From NCBI RefSeq assembly GCF_017377775.1, contig NZ_JAFVLN010000004.1, positions 525,642 through 589,641 of the forward strand: 64,000 nucleotides of DNA, in the 5' to 3' direction. This document shows positions 22,060-30,179 of the stretch, one piece after another; within the stretch, counting starts at the first letter, position 1, and every line of letters starts with the position of its first letter. Made by a program: the position numbers and the translations under genes. The notes below the pieces were generated by a model. It was not told the origin of the DNA. It did not search any database and worked only from the letters and a program-made list of their open reading frames with translations. The DNA comes from Streptomyces sp. VRA16 Mangrove soil. GTDB taxonomy: Bacteria; Actinomycetota; Actinomycetes; Streptomycetales; Streptomycetaceae.

Positions 22060-23271
22060 ATGCTGTCCCAGCGATCCACACAGATCGTGCGTACCACCCT
22101 GCCTGCCGTAGGGGCATCCCTCGGCACCATCACCGAACTCTTCTACCGCCGCATGTTCGAGGAACGGCCCGAACTGTTGCGCGACTTGTTCAACCGGGCG
22201 AACCAGGCGAACGGCGCCCAGCGTGAGGCGCTCGCCGGCGCCGTCGCCGCCTTCGCGACCGCGCTGGTGGACCACCCGGACGAGCGCCCGGACGCCGTCC
22301 TGGGCCGCATCGCGAACAAGCACGCCTCGCTCGGCATCACCTCCGACCAGTACACGCTGGTCGCCCGCCACCTTCTGGGAGCCGTCGCCCAGGTCCTCGG
22401 TGACGCCGTGACCCCTGAGGTGGCGGCCGCCTGGGACGAGGTCTACTGGCTCATGGCCAACGCCCTCATCGCCATGGAGGCGCGCCTGTACGCGCAGGCG
22501 CAGGTCGAGGACGGCGCCGTCTGGCAGACCATGGAGGTCAGCGACCGCCACGAGGAGACCCCCGACGCGGTCTCCCTCGTCCTACGACGCGCCGACGGGG
22601 CGCCGACCGGCCCCTTCGTCCCCGGCCAGTACGTCAGCGTGCGGGTCGAACTGCCCGACGGGGCCCACCAGATACGGCAGTACAGCCTCTCCTCGGCCCC
22701 TGGCCTCAAGACCTGGCGCATCACCGTCAAGCGGGAGCACTCCCCCGGCGGCAGCGTTCCCGAGGGTGAGGTCTCCTCCTGGCTGCACGCCCACGCCCGC
22801 CCCGGCGACACGCTCCAGGTCTCCCTCCCCTTCGGCGACCTCCTGCTCGACCAGGGTGACGGCCCGTTGCTGCTCGCCTCGGCGGGCATCGGCATCACCC
22901 CCATGCTGGCGATGCTGGAGCACCTGGCCACTGCCTCACCCGACCGGCCCGTCACCGTCGTCCACGCGGACCGCTCCCCCGCCGATCACGCCCACCGGCT
23001 CGAACTCGTCGAACTGACCGAGCGGCTCCCGCACGCCTCACTACACGTGTGGTACGAGGACATCGACCACCCGGACGCCGTCGCGGTCCATGTGAACGAG
23101 GGCCTGACCGACATCGCCCGCCTTTCCCCCGCGCCCGACACCACGGCATTCCTGTGCGGCCCCCTGGCCTTCATGAAGGCAGTCCGCACCGACCTGCTCG
23201 ACCACGGCCTGAGCCCCAGATCCATCCACTACGAGGTGTTCGGCCCCGACCTGTGGCTCAGCAAACCGTGA
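22060..23271 (+). CDS. hmp: Flavohemoglobin (NO dioxygenase)
   Basis: Protein of 403 residues. The globin domain (1-140) has the distal Tyr29 (LFYRRMF) and proximal His88 (ANKHASLGI). The FAD domain (about 150-255) has the flavin motif IRQYSLSSAPG. The NAD domain (about 265-400) has ASAGIGITPMLAM and ends YEVFGPDLW. It converts NO to nitrate with O2 and NAD(P)H. Start ATG 22060 with GGAG 5 bases upstream. A shared ECF promoter and an NsrR-like patch sit in its leader. It overlaps the tetR gene by 4 bases (GTGA). Confidence 0.93.
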   Translation: MLSQRSTQIVRTTLPAVGASLGTITELFYRRMFEERPELLRDLFNRANQANGAQREALAGAVAAFATALVDHPDERPDAVLGRIANKHASLGITSDQYTLVARHLLGAVAQVLGDAVTPEVAAAWDEVYWLMANALIAMEARLYAQAQVEDGAVWQTMEVSDRHEETPDAVSLVLRRADGAPTGPFVPGQYVSVRVELPDGAHQIRQYSLSSAPGLKTWRITVKREHSPGGSVPEGEVSSWLHAHARPGDTLQVSLPFGDLLLDQGDGPLLLASAGIGITPMLAMLEHLATASPDRPVTVVHADRSPADHAHRLELVELTERLPHASLHVWYEDIDHPDAVAVHVNEGLTDIARLSPAPDTTAFLCGPLAFMKAVRTDLLDHGLSPRSIHYEVFGPDLWLSKP

Positions 23272-23939
23272 CCACCGACCTGCCGCCGGGCCCGAAACCC
23301 GCGGAGGCACTGCGCGCCGACGCCGAGCGCAACCGCGAGCGCATCCTGGCGGCGGCCCACCGCCTCTTCTCCCGCGAAGGTCTCGGTGTCTCGATGACAG
23401 CTGTCGCACGCGAGGCCGACGTCGGCAACGCCACCCTGTTCCGTCGTTTCGCCACCAAGGAACTCCTCATCGAAGCCGTGTTCAAGGACCGCGTCGACGT
23501 CTACAACAACCTCGTGACCACCTGCTCGAAAAACCCGGACCCCTGGCAGGGCTTCACCGACTACGTCCAGTGCGTCTGCACCTTGCAAGCCTCGGATCCG
23601 GCCTTCCTCGAGGTCCTGACCCTCACATTCCCCGATGGCACCGTGGAGACCCGACGTGCCGAAGCGGAACGCCGTGTCCTCGACCTCATCTCCCGGGCCA
23701 AGGAGATCGGCCATCTGCGCCAGGACTTCAGCGAACGCGACCTCACCATCCTGCTGATGGCCAACTCCGGTGTCCTGCGCGCGGCAGGCCCGACCTCCGA
23801 CGCCTCGCGCCGGCTCACCGCACAACTGCTGCGGGCCTACGCCACCAAGGACGCGCCCCCCGTCGCCCTGCCCAAGGCACCACCGCGCGCGGAGCTCTAC
23901 CACGCCATGATCCGTCTCCTACGGGGACACTCCACCTGA
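23268..23939 (+). CDS. TetR-family transcriptional regulator
   Basis: Protein of 223 residues. The N-terminal TetR HTH, about residues 22-66, contains RERILAAAHRLFSREGLGVS, MTAVAREADVGNATLFRRF and ATKELLIEAVF. The C-terminal ligand domain (about 80-200) has a Cys pair (YVQCVCTLQ, residues about 107-109), which might sense a thiol-reactive ligand. Start GTG 23268 overlaps the hmp stop, so it is coupled to flavohemoglobin synthesis. It might bind the TGACAC half-sites at 20918-20974, but nothing in the sequence proves that. A strong hairpin follows the stop. Confidence 0.88.
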   Translation: MTTDLPPGPKPAEALRADAERNRERILAAAHRLFSREGLGVSMTAVAREADVGNATLFRRFATKELLIEAVFKDRVDVYNNLVTTCSKNPDPWQGFTDYVQCVCTLQASDPAFLEVLTLTFPDGTVETRRAEAERRVLDLISRAKEIGHLRQDFSERDLTILLMANSGVLRAAGPTSDASRRLTAQLLRAYATKDAPPVALPKAPPRAELYHAMIRLLRGHST

Positions 23940-23949
23940 CCCGTCCCAC

Positions 23950-23991
23950 CCATGCTGTGGCCCCGGACCCCTGTCCGGGGCCACAGCATGG
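23950..23991 (+). terminator. 19-bp hairpin terminator after hmp-tetR
   Basis: Arms 23950-23968 and 23973-23991 are perfectly complementary with loop CCCT, 10 bases after the tetR stop. Confidence 0.85.
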
Positions 23992-24089
23992 CGGCCGCCG
24001 CTCGTTCACCGCTGCGGGACCTCGACACGGCCGATACTGGCTCACTCCCAGGCCAAAGCCCACGGATGCCGAGGCGGGGCGGGCGCGGG

Positions 24090-24180
24090 CGCGACCACCC
24101 GCAGGCAATCGACGCGATCGCCTGGACGCTCCAGAGAGGCTCTCGATGGTGCGCCTCCCGGCGGAGTACGGCTCGTGGCA
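24090..24180 (+). pseudogene. Degenerate IS5-type transposase fragment
   Basis: One frame reads HPQAIDAIAWTLQRGSRW and the next frame continues LPAEYGSWHGR. Together they match the conserved N-terminal block of IS5-group transposases (xAIDAIAWxxRTGSPWRDLPAEYGSW) with indels where Arg-Asp should be. No DDE residues or inverted ends are visible. Short match, so moderate confidence. Confidence 0.45.
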
Positions 24181-24615
24181 CGGCCGGCCCGCCACCAGCG
24201 ATCGCGGACCCGTCGTCGATCATCAGGTCCAGCACGAGTACGTCCGGATCACGTCACTCGGCGCCCAGGCTCCACCACCCTCACTGGAAACGAAACCGTT
24301 CGACCGGCGCCCGTAGTGCCGTACAGAGCCGAAAGCTGCCAGTCGGCCCTGGGATTCCCTGGGACTTTTCTGGGACTTCCAGCCTTATTAAGCGGCATGA
24401 GCGTGAAACAGCCGCAAGGCCATTCGCACTGGTCAGCGACCTCAAGCCAGGCATCGCGGCAGGTCACCGTGTCCATCGGTCTCTTCCGGGACATCTGATC
24501 AGCACGACTCAGTAGGTCCAACGCTCAGCGTCGCCTGCCCTCGGCGCCCCCTCGATGCTCGCCACCTTGTCAGGGTCTGACCTGCCCGACAAGGCCCCTG
24601 ACACTCCATCAGAAC

Positions 24616-24653
24616 GAGCGTCAAATGAGCGTCTCGAGCGTCATTTCAGCGTC
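24616..24653. repeat. Four direct repeats of (G/C)AGCGTC, iteron- or arm-site-like
   Basis: GAGCGTC at 24616-24622, 24627-24633 and 24636-24642 and CAGCGTC at 24647-24653, spaced 11, 9 and 11 bases, next to an AT-rich tract (AATATATCG). Such closely spaced repeats are typical of integrase/excisionase arm sites or plasmid iterons. Confidence 0.5.
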
Positions 24654-24709
24654 AATATATCGCCCGTAACGCCCACACCGCACATCATGCGCACGCATAA
24701 AACCGCAGC

Positions 24710-24810
24710 TCAGGAGCCCATTGCGGTCGGTTCGAGGATGGCGACACACTCCACATGATGGGTCATCGGGAACAGGTCGAGCCGCCTCCACCCTGCGAGC
24801 CCAACTGGCA
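24710..24810 (-). pseudogene. 3' fragment of a TrmA/RumA-type RNA (uracil-5)-methyltransferase gene
   Basis: On the minus strand the end of the frame reads GWRRLDLFPMTHHVECVAIL then EPTAMGS and stops at 24710-24712. DxFPMTHHVECVAxL is the conserved C-terminal motif of the TrmA/RlmD family. Upstream of it the frame has no family similarity and no SAM-binding motifs, so only about the last 30 codons are present. It may be half of an att site duplicated on integration or a recombination breakpoint. Confidence 0.65.
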
Positions 24811-24894
24811 CCAACGTAGGGGCCCGGTCGTTGCGTGGAGTGACCGGCCAACGGGCCTTCGAGCCCATCCGGCACGGCCCACCAGACAAGCTCG

Positions 24895-24947
24895 CTGGGG
24901 AGAATCTGGGGAGAATCGAGCTTCCTGGGGAGCCCGTGGGGAGAACC
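24895..24947. repeat. TGGGGAG short direct repeats
   Basis: TGGGGAG recurs four times within about 53 bases, twice as TGGGGAGAATC and then as TGGGGAGCCCG and TGGGGAGAACC, just beyond the methyltransferase fragment. Possibly recombinase arm sites. Confidence 0.45.
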
Positions 24948-25433
24948 GGCCGCATAGAGCTGACCGAGCGTGAAAGACCCAGAAAGAGGCATCACACCAG
25001 GTCAAGGCACCCCGGTAGTGCAAATGCCCTGGTCAGCGGGGCGAGGTAGACGACTTCAAGAAGATCTCATCATGGGCGGACGGTCTCTGCACCCATGATG
25101 AAGCGGTACTCCCCCACATGGCCCCGAGGTATGGACGCTGCTTCACAACGCGCTGGCGGTACCTCCTTCGGGGCGGCATCCAGACTCTGTTCGATCGCAG
25201 CGAGCGCCGGGCCAGCCGAACGTGCGCTCCTCAGTGAGCGCGGCATCGTAGCGGGCAAATCCCGGTTACCGAAACCGGCCTTTCCGCGGATCATTGATCC
25301 TGCCCCCGAACACCTGCCAGCGCATCTCCGACCTGTCGTTCAATCGGAGAGCGTCGACCCGCAGGACGCAAAATCAGCACTCGCTTCCTCGCCTCTGCCT
25401 GAGGACCTACTTGAAAGGCGCGAACAGACAGGA

Positions 25434-25709
25434 ATGAGCAGCCAGAACAGCGAAATGCAGCACGACACGTTCAGCCCCGACCGCATCCGCGCCACCTGGA
25501 GCGGAACCGCAAGCGTCGAGGCCGCGGCCCGAGCGTTCGGAATGTCGCGGTCAAAGGGATACGACCTCGTCCGGAGAGGCGAGTTCCCGTGCCGCGTGCT
25601 GCTGATCGGCCGAGCATCTCGCGTCGTCACCGCGTCCCTCCTGCGCGTTCTAGAAACCGGTGAGCCCGAGTACAACCGAGGCCCCGATGCAGTCACAACA
25701 GCCTCGTGA
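25434..25709 (+). CDS. Excisionase-like (AlpA/Xis-type) helix-turn-helix protein
   Basis: Protein of 91 residues. The core TASVEAAARAFGMSRSKGYD followed by LVRRGEFPCRVLLIGRASRV is a winged-helix MerR/Xis-type DNA-binding domain like the small excisionase genes next to integrases in pSAM2-type Streptomyces elements. No integrase is present. Start ATG 25434 follows AGACAGGA. The frame is open 113 codons further upstream, but the upstream part has no similarity I recognise. A perfect 14-bp hairpin follows the stop. Confidence 0.65.
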   Translation: MSSQNSEMQHDTFSPDRIRATWSGTASVEAAARAFGMSRSKGYDLVRRGEFPCRVLLIGRASRVVTASLLRVLETGEPEYNRGPDAVTTAS

Positions 25710-25721
25710 CCCACTGCATGA

Positions 25722-25755
25722 CGAAGCCCCGCCGGCATCACCCGGCGGGGCTTCG
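25722..25755 (+). terminator. 14-bp hairpin terminator after excisionase-like gene
   Basis: CGAAGCCCCGCCGG (25722-25735) pairs perfectly with CCGGCGGGGCTTCG (25742-25755), loop CATCAC. Confidence 0.8.
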
Positions 25756-26048
25756 ATGCTCCCCAGCAGTCACATGCGATTCACCAACACCGCCGACGAA
25801 CCGGGATCACGACGTCCAGACAGAGGGAGCAAACGCCATCGTTTCGGACCGTGAACGGTCCAGGTCCTCGCCTGGACGCCCCGGGCTGAGCGCTCCCAGT
25901 TCGCTGTCGTTCGCCCCAGGAAGCGTCTGCATCTCACATATCTCTCACACCCCTCTCACGCACGTCGTGTGACGCAAACACCCAAAGAGCCTCTGACCTG
26001 TACGTTCCTACATTCGATGGACGGTTCGGAGCCTGTAGGGACGCCCGG
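25756..26048. other. Intergenic stretch before purB
   Basis: No gene is visible. Codon-like GC periodicity is absent, and a short AT-rich part lies at 25930-26020. The purB promoter is at its right end. Confidence 0.5.
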
Positions 26049-26054
26049 TAAACT
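26049..26054 (+). promoter_or_regulatory. -10 box TAAACT of a leaderless purB transcript
   Basis: TAAACT ends 8 bases before the GTG start at 26063 and there is no ribosome binding site between them, so transcription should begin at or next to the start codon. Confidence 0.55.
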
Positions 26055-26062
26055 CCGTACAC

Positions 26063-27502
26063 GTGACTGCGCCTGCAAAGCCCCGTATCCCGAACGTTCT
26101 CGCCGGACGCTATGCCTCCGCCGAACTCGCCACCCTCTGGTCCCCCGAGGAGAAGGTGAAGCTGGAGCGTCGGCTCTGGCTCGCCGTGCTGAAGGCTCAG
26201 AAGGACCTCGGGATCGAGGTGCCTGACGCCGCGATCGCCGACTACGAGCGAGTGCTGGACCAGGTCGACCTGGCCTCGATCGCCGAGCGCGAGAAGGTCA
26301 CGCGGCACGACGTGAAGGCCCGCATCGAGGAGTTCAACGCGCTCGCCGGGCACGAGCAGGTCCACAAGGGCATGACCTCGCGCGACCTGACCGAGAACGT
26401 CGAGCAGCTGCAGATCCGACTCTCTCTGGAGCTGATCCGCGACCGCTCCGTGGCCGTCCTCGCGCGCCTGGGCAAGCTGTCCGGCGAGTACGCGGAGCTG
26501 GTCATGGCGGGCCGCTCGCACAACGTCGCCGCGCAGGCCACCACCCTCGGCAAGCGCTTCGCGACCGCCGCCGACGAGCTGCTCGTCGCGTACGGCCGGG
26601 TCGAGGAGCTGCTCACCCGCTACCCGCTGCGCGGTATCAAGGGCCCGGTCGGCACCGCGCAGGACATGCTCGACCTGCTCGGCGGCGACACCGACAAGCT
26701 CGCGGACCTGGAGGACCGGATCGCCGGTCACCTGGGCTTCGCGCAGGCGTTCACCTCCGTCGGCCAGGTCTACCCGCGCTCGCTCGACTACGAGGTCGTC
26801 ACCTCGCTGGTGCAGCTCGCCGCGGCCCCCTCCTCGCTGGCCAAGACGATCCGTCTGATGGCCGGGCACGAGCTGGTCACCGAGGGCTTCAAGCCGGGCC
26901 AGGTCGGCTCGTCCGCGATGCCGCACAAGATGAACACCCGCTCCTGCGAGCGCGTCAACGGCCTCATGGTCATCCTGCGCGGCTACGCGTCGATGACCGG
27001 CGAACTGGCAGGCGACCAGTGGAACGAGGGCGACGTCTCGTGCTCGGTCGTACGGCGTGTGGCGCTGCCGGACGCGTTCTTCGCGCTCGACGGGCTGCTG
27101 GAGACGTTCCTGACGGTCCTCGACGAGTTCGGCGCGTTCCCCGCCGTCGTCGCCCGTGAGCTGGACCGCTACCTGCCGTTCCTCGCCACCACCAAGGTGC
27201 TCATGGCCTCGGTGCGCGCGGGCGTGGGCCGCGAGGAGGCCCACGAGGCCATCAAGGAGAACGCCGTCGCCTCCGCCCTCGCCATGCGCGAGCAGGGCGC
27301 CGAGCGCAACGAGCTCCTCGACAAGCTGGCCGCCGACGCCCGGATCCCGCTGGACCGTGCGCAGCTCGACGGGCTGATGGCCGACAAGCTCTCCTTCACG
27401 GGCGCCGCGGCCGGTCAGGTCGGCCAGGTCGTCGGCCGGATCGAGGAGATCGTCAAGCAGCACCCGGAGGCCGCCGGGTACACGCCTGGGGCGATCCTCT
27501 GA
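26063..27502 (+). CDS. purB: Adenylosuccinate lyase
   Basis: Protein of 479 residues. The signature GSSAMPHKMNTRSCERV (the flexible catalytic loop of the fumarase/aspartase superfamily) is at about residues 285-300. TSRDLTENVEQLQI and GRSHNVAAQATTLGKR give the other two conserved blocks. It splits SAICAR and adenylosuccinate in purine synthesis. Start GTG 26063 (VTAPAKPRIPNV) has no RBS and appears leaderless. The stop TGA (27500-27502) overlaps the putative CTG start of mug. Confidence 0.97.
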   Translation: MTAPAKPRIPNVLAGRYASAELATLWSPEEKVKLERRLWLAVLKAQKDLGIEVPDAAIADYERVLDQVDLASIAEREKVTRHDVKARIEEFNALAGHEQVHKGMTSRDLTENVEQLQIRLSLELIRDRSVAVLARLGKLSGEYAELVMAGRSHNVAAQATTLGKRFATAADELLVAYGRVEELLTRYPLRGIKGPVGTAQDMLDLLGGDTDKLADLEDRIAGHLGFAQAFTSVGQVYPRSLDYEVVTSLVQLAAAPSSLAKTIRLMAGHELVTEGFKPGQVGSSAMPHKMNTRSCERVNGLMVILRGYASMTGELAGDQWNEGDVSCSVVRRVALPDAFFALDGLLETFLTVLDEFGAFPAVVARELDRYLPFLATTKVLMASVRAGVGREEAHEAIKENAVASALAMREQGAERNELLDKLAADARIPLDRAQLDGLMADKLSFTGAAAGQVGQVVGRIEEIVKQHPEAAGYTPGAIL

Positions 27503-28044
27503 CGCGGCTCACCGCAGCGGACCTGGAGGCCGCTCGCGACCGTCCGGTTCCGGACGTCGTCGCGGGCGGCCTCCGCGTTCTGTTCTGCGGCATCAACCCC
27601 GGCCTGATGACGGCGGCCACCGGCCATCACTTCGCGCGGCCCGGCAACCGCTTCTGGCCCGTGCTGCACCTGTCCGGCTTCACGCCCCGGCTGCTCAAGC
27701 CGTCCGAGCAGGAGGAACTGCTCACGTACGGGCTCGGCATCACGAACGTCGTCGCGCGGGCCACGGCGCGTGCGGACGAGCTGAGCGCCGAGGAGTACCG
27801 GGAGGGCGGCCGTCTCCTGGAGGAGAAGGTCGCACGGCTGAAGCCGGAGTGGCTCGCGGTGGTGGGCGTGACCGCGTACCGGTCGGCGTTCGGCGAGCCC
27901 CGGGCGAAGATCGGACCGCAGGAGCGGACGATCGGCGGCGCCCGGGTGTGGGCGCTGCCGAACCCCAGTGGTCTCAACGCCCACTGGACGGCGCAGACCA
28001 TGGCGGAGGAGTTCGCTCGGCTGCGGGAGGCCGCCGCCGGGTGA
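27499..28044 (+). CDS. mug: G/U mismatch-specific DNA glycosylase
   Basis: Protein of 181 residues if started at CTG 27499. The catalytic motif GINPG lies at 27589-27603, upstream of the first ATG (27607), so the ATG start would remove the active-site Asn. NPSGLNAHWT at the C-terminus is the second conserved motif. It removes uracil or ethenocytosine opposite G. No ATG or GTG exists in this frame between GINPG and the upstream purB overlap, and CTG 27499 overlaps the purB TGA, which suggests coupled translation from a non-standard start. The function is well supported; the exact start is not. Confidence 0.85.
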   Translation: MTRLTAADLEAARDRPVPDVVAGGLRVLFCGINPGLMTAATGHHFARPGNRFWPVLHLSGFTPRLLKPSEQEELLTYGLGITNVVARATARADELSAEEYREGGRLLEEKVARLKPEWLAVVGVTAYRSAFGEPRAKIGPQERTIGGARVWALPNPSGLNAHWTAQTMAEEFARLREAAAG

Positions 28045-28059
28045 ACTCCCCCGGTCCGG

Positions 28060-28872
28060 CTACGGCTTGCGGGCCACGACCCCGAACTGGGCGACCAGCG
28101 GGCCCTCTTCGGTGCCCTCGGTGCGCCAGCGGGCGCAGGAGACGAGGCCCGGTTCCAGGATCTCCAAGCCGTCGAGGAACGCCTTCACCTCGGCTCCGGT
28201 GCGGGCGGTGATCGGCGGCGTCGCGTTCTCGTTCCAGAACTTCATCGCCTCCTCGTTGCCCTCCCCGCCCAGCTCCAGGGTGGGGTGGGTGAGGACCACG
28301 TAGCTCCCGGAGGGGATGGCCTCGACGAGCTCCCGCACGATCGCGGTGGCCTTGTCGGTGTCGAGGACGAAGTTCAGGATGCCGAGCAGCATGATCGCCA
28401 CAGGCCGGTCGAAGTCGAGGGTCTCGGACGCGGCCGCGACGATCGCGCGCGGGTCGTGCGCGTCCGCGTCGACGTAGCTGGTGGCGCCCTGCGTGGAGCT
28501 GGTGAGCAGCGCGCGGGCGTGGGTCAGCACGATCGGGTCGTTGTCCACGTAGACGACGCGGGAGTCGGGGGCGATGCGCTGGGCGACCTCGTGCGTGTTC
28601 TCCACGGTCGGCAGGCCCGTGCCGATGTCGAGGTACTGGCGGATGCCCGCCTCCCCGGCGAGGTACGTGACGGCGCGGCCGAGGAAGGCGCGGTCGGCGC
28701 GGGCCACCTCGCCGATGCTCGGGTACATGGACGTGACCATGTCGCCGACCTGCTCGTCCACCTCGTAGTGGTCCTTGCCGCCCAGCCAGTAGTTCCACAC
28801 GCGGGCGTTGTGCGCGATGTGCGCGGAGATCCGCCCCTCGGCCCCCTGCTGCTGCGCGCTGTCGTCGCTCAT
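28060..28872 (-). CDS. SAM-dependent methyltransferase of the DUF574/Methyltransf_19 group
   Basis: Protein of 270 residues. NARVWNYWLGGKDHYEVDEQ, a signature of this Streptomyces-expanded family, is near residue 23. IRQYLDIGTGLPTVENTHEV is the SAM-binding motif I with VVYVDNDPIV as motif II. Later, MLLGILNFV and LTHPTLE complete the fold. Substrates of the family are unknown. Start ATG 28872 follows GGAGAG. It is convergent with mug, with 15 bases between stops. Confidence 0.85.
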   Translation of the reverse strand: MSDDSAQQQGAEGRISAHIAHNARVWNYWLGGKDHYEVDEQVGDMVTSMYPSIGEVARADRAFLGRAVTYLAGEAGIRQYLDIGTGLPTVENTHEVAQRIAPDSRVVYVDNDPIVLTHARALLTSSTQGATSYVDADAHDPRAIVAAASETLDFDRPVAIMLLGILNFVLDTDKATAIVRELVEAIPSGSYVVLTHPTLELGGEGNEEAMKFWNENATPPITARTGAEVKAFLDGLEILEPGLVSCARWRTEGTEEGPLVAQFGVVARKP

Positions 28873-28965
28873 GTGCTCTCCATTCGTGTGCTGCGGGGTG
28901 CCGACGGTGCTCAAGATCCCATAGTTGCACGGGAGTTCCTCCAACGCGTCCCCGAGCACCCCTCC

Positions 28966-29385
28966 CTAGGGCGGCGCCACGTCGGTGACCACGGCGAGGA
29001 GCTGGTACGGCGAGTCGTCTCCTTGGTGGGCGACGGCGAGGGCGACCCAGCGCTCGCCGACGCTCCACAGGTGCAGGTCCTGGGCGCAGGCGCTGAGCCA
29101 GTCCCAGGGCTCGGGTATCTCCTCGCCGTGCTCCAGCGCGCGTGTGTGCACGCTCCAGAGGCTGAACCGGTACGGCTCTCCCCAGCGCCCGTCCAGCAGG
29201 GCCGTCAGGCCGTCGCGGTCCGCCTCCGCCTGGTCCTCGGCCTCCTCGCGCGCGCCGTGCCGCCGCGTCAGCTCCGCCACCACGTACCCGGGCCCGCCCC
29301 ATCCCGCGGCCGACCTGCCGTGGTCGGCCGGGAAGGGCCGGGACCACAGCCCGTCGATCGTCGCGAGTTGCTCCGCGGTGTTCAT
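28966..29385 (-). CDS. Conserved hypothetical protein
   Basis: Protein of 139 residues (MNTAEQLATIDGLWSRPF). Its pattern of Trp and charged residues (EPWDWLSACAQDLHLWSVGERWVAL) suggests a compact soluble domain, possibly of the immunity/SUKH-like or ligand-binding type, but I do not recognise a family. There is no RBS; TTTACT 6 bases before the ATG may be the -10 of a leaderless transcript. The next gene upstream on this strand is the ABC permease, 44 bases away. Confidence 0.65.
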   Translation of the reverse strand: MNTAEQLATIDGLWSRPFPADHGRSAAGWGGPGYVVAELTRRHGAREEAEDQAEADRDGLTALLDGRWGEPYRFSLWSVHTRALEHGEEIPEPWDWLSACAQDLHLWSVGERWVALAVAHQGDDSPYQLLAVVTDVAPP

Positions 29386-29429
29386 GGATCCAGTAAAGCG
29401 TCCGCCACTGACAACGGGCCGACGGTCCG

Positions 29430-30176
29430 TCAGGCGTCCCTGCGGCGCACGCTCCACCAGCCGGCGGCGACGGCGGCCGCGGCCCACAGCGCGGTCACAG
29501 CGAGTCCTGTCCAGGGGCCCAGGGAACCCACGGCGTCCTGGCGCAGCACCTGTTGGCCGGCCCGGTCGGGCAGGTAGTCGGCGGCCGAGCCCGCCAGGTC
29601 GCCGATCACGAACGACACGATCAGCAGGAACGGCACGAGGATGCTCAGCACGGCAACGGCGCTGCGCAAGCCGGCGGTCAGGCCCGCCGCGAACAGCGCC
29701 ATGAGCGCGAGATACAGACCGCCGCCGACGCAGGCCCGCACCGCACCCGGGTCGCCGAGCTGCAGCGCGTCGTCGCCCATGAACGCCTGCCCGGCGACGA
29801 ACGCCGTGAAGGTGGTGAGTGTGCCGACGGCGAAGGCACAGCCACCGATGACGGCCGTCTTCGCCGCGTAGAAGAGACCGCGGCGGGGGACGGCCGCCAA
29901 GGAGACGCGCAGCGCCCCGTTCAGGAACTCGCCGGAGACCGCGGTGGCCCCGAAGGCCAGGGCGGCGATCTGGCCGAAGTTCAAGGCGTAGAAGGCGCCG
30001 AAAAGCAGGTCGTCGCCGCTCTCCGCCTCGGACTGCCCGACGGTGGCGAAGACCAGGACGGTGACGGCGACGGTGGCCGCGAAGACGGCGATCAGCGAGC
30101 CGAGACTGCCGCGCAGCGACCGGATCTTGATCCACTCGGAGTGCAGCACCGCGCTGGCGGACGTGGCGGTCGACAT
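29430..30176 (-). CDS. ABC-2 type exporter permease
   Basis: Protein of 248 residues with six predicted membrane segments, including SLIAVFAATVAVTVLVFATV, GGCAFAVGTLTTFTAFVAGQ, LYLALMALFAAGLTAGLRSA, VLSILVPFLLIVSFVIGDLA and a final TGLAVTALWAAAAVAAGWW. HSEWIKIRSLRGSL at the N-terminus is the usual cytoplasmic lead of ABC-2 permeases. Its start is 3 bases from the stop of the ATPase gene, so the two form an operon. The substrate is unknown; drug, lipid or peptide export is typical. Confidence 0.85.
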   Translation of the reverse strand: MSTATSASAVLHSEWIKIRSLRGSLGSLIAVFAATVAVTVLVFATVGQSEAESGDDLLFGAFYALNFGQIAALAFGATAVSGEFLNGALRVSLAAVPRRGLFYAAKTAVIGGCAFAVGTLTTFTAFVAGQAFMGDDALQLGDPGAVRACVGGGLYLALMALFAAGLTAGLRSAVAVLSILVPFLLIVSFVIGDLAGSAADYLPDRAGQQVLRQDAVGSLGPWTGLAVTALWAAAAVAAGWWSVRRRDA

Positions 30177-30179
30177 GGT

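Larger units (their letters stand above)
23992..25433. other. Gene-poor scar region between island and core
   Basis: About 1.4 kb without an intact gene and with lower GC than its flanks. It holds an IS5-type transposase remnant (near 24090), a CTGGGACTT direct repeat (24361-24379), four GAGCGTC-type repeats (24616-24653), a 3' fragment of a TrmA-type gene (24710-24810), TGGGGAG repeats (24895-24947) and an inverted repeat TCATCATGGG/CCCATGATGA (25068-25102). This looks like the wreck of a mobile element. From 25103 to 25433 I see open reading frames but nothing recognisable. Confidence 0.6.

Noticed and set aside
1..24000. Whole left part as a phenazine biosynthetic gene cluster
   Set aside because: Only EhpF/EhpG-like tailoring genes are present. 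There are no phz core genes, no export and no pathway regulator.
25095..25433. N-terminal extension of the excisionase-like protein
   Set aside because: Open frame without family similarity; the HTH protein is complete from ATG 25434 with its own RBS.
24090..25755. CRISPR array or tRNA gene in the gene-poor region
   Set aside because: The repeats are 7-11 bases and not regularly spaced with unique spacers. I found no cloverleaf-forming sequence.
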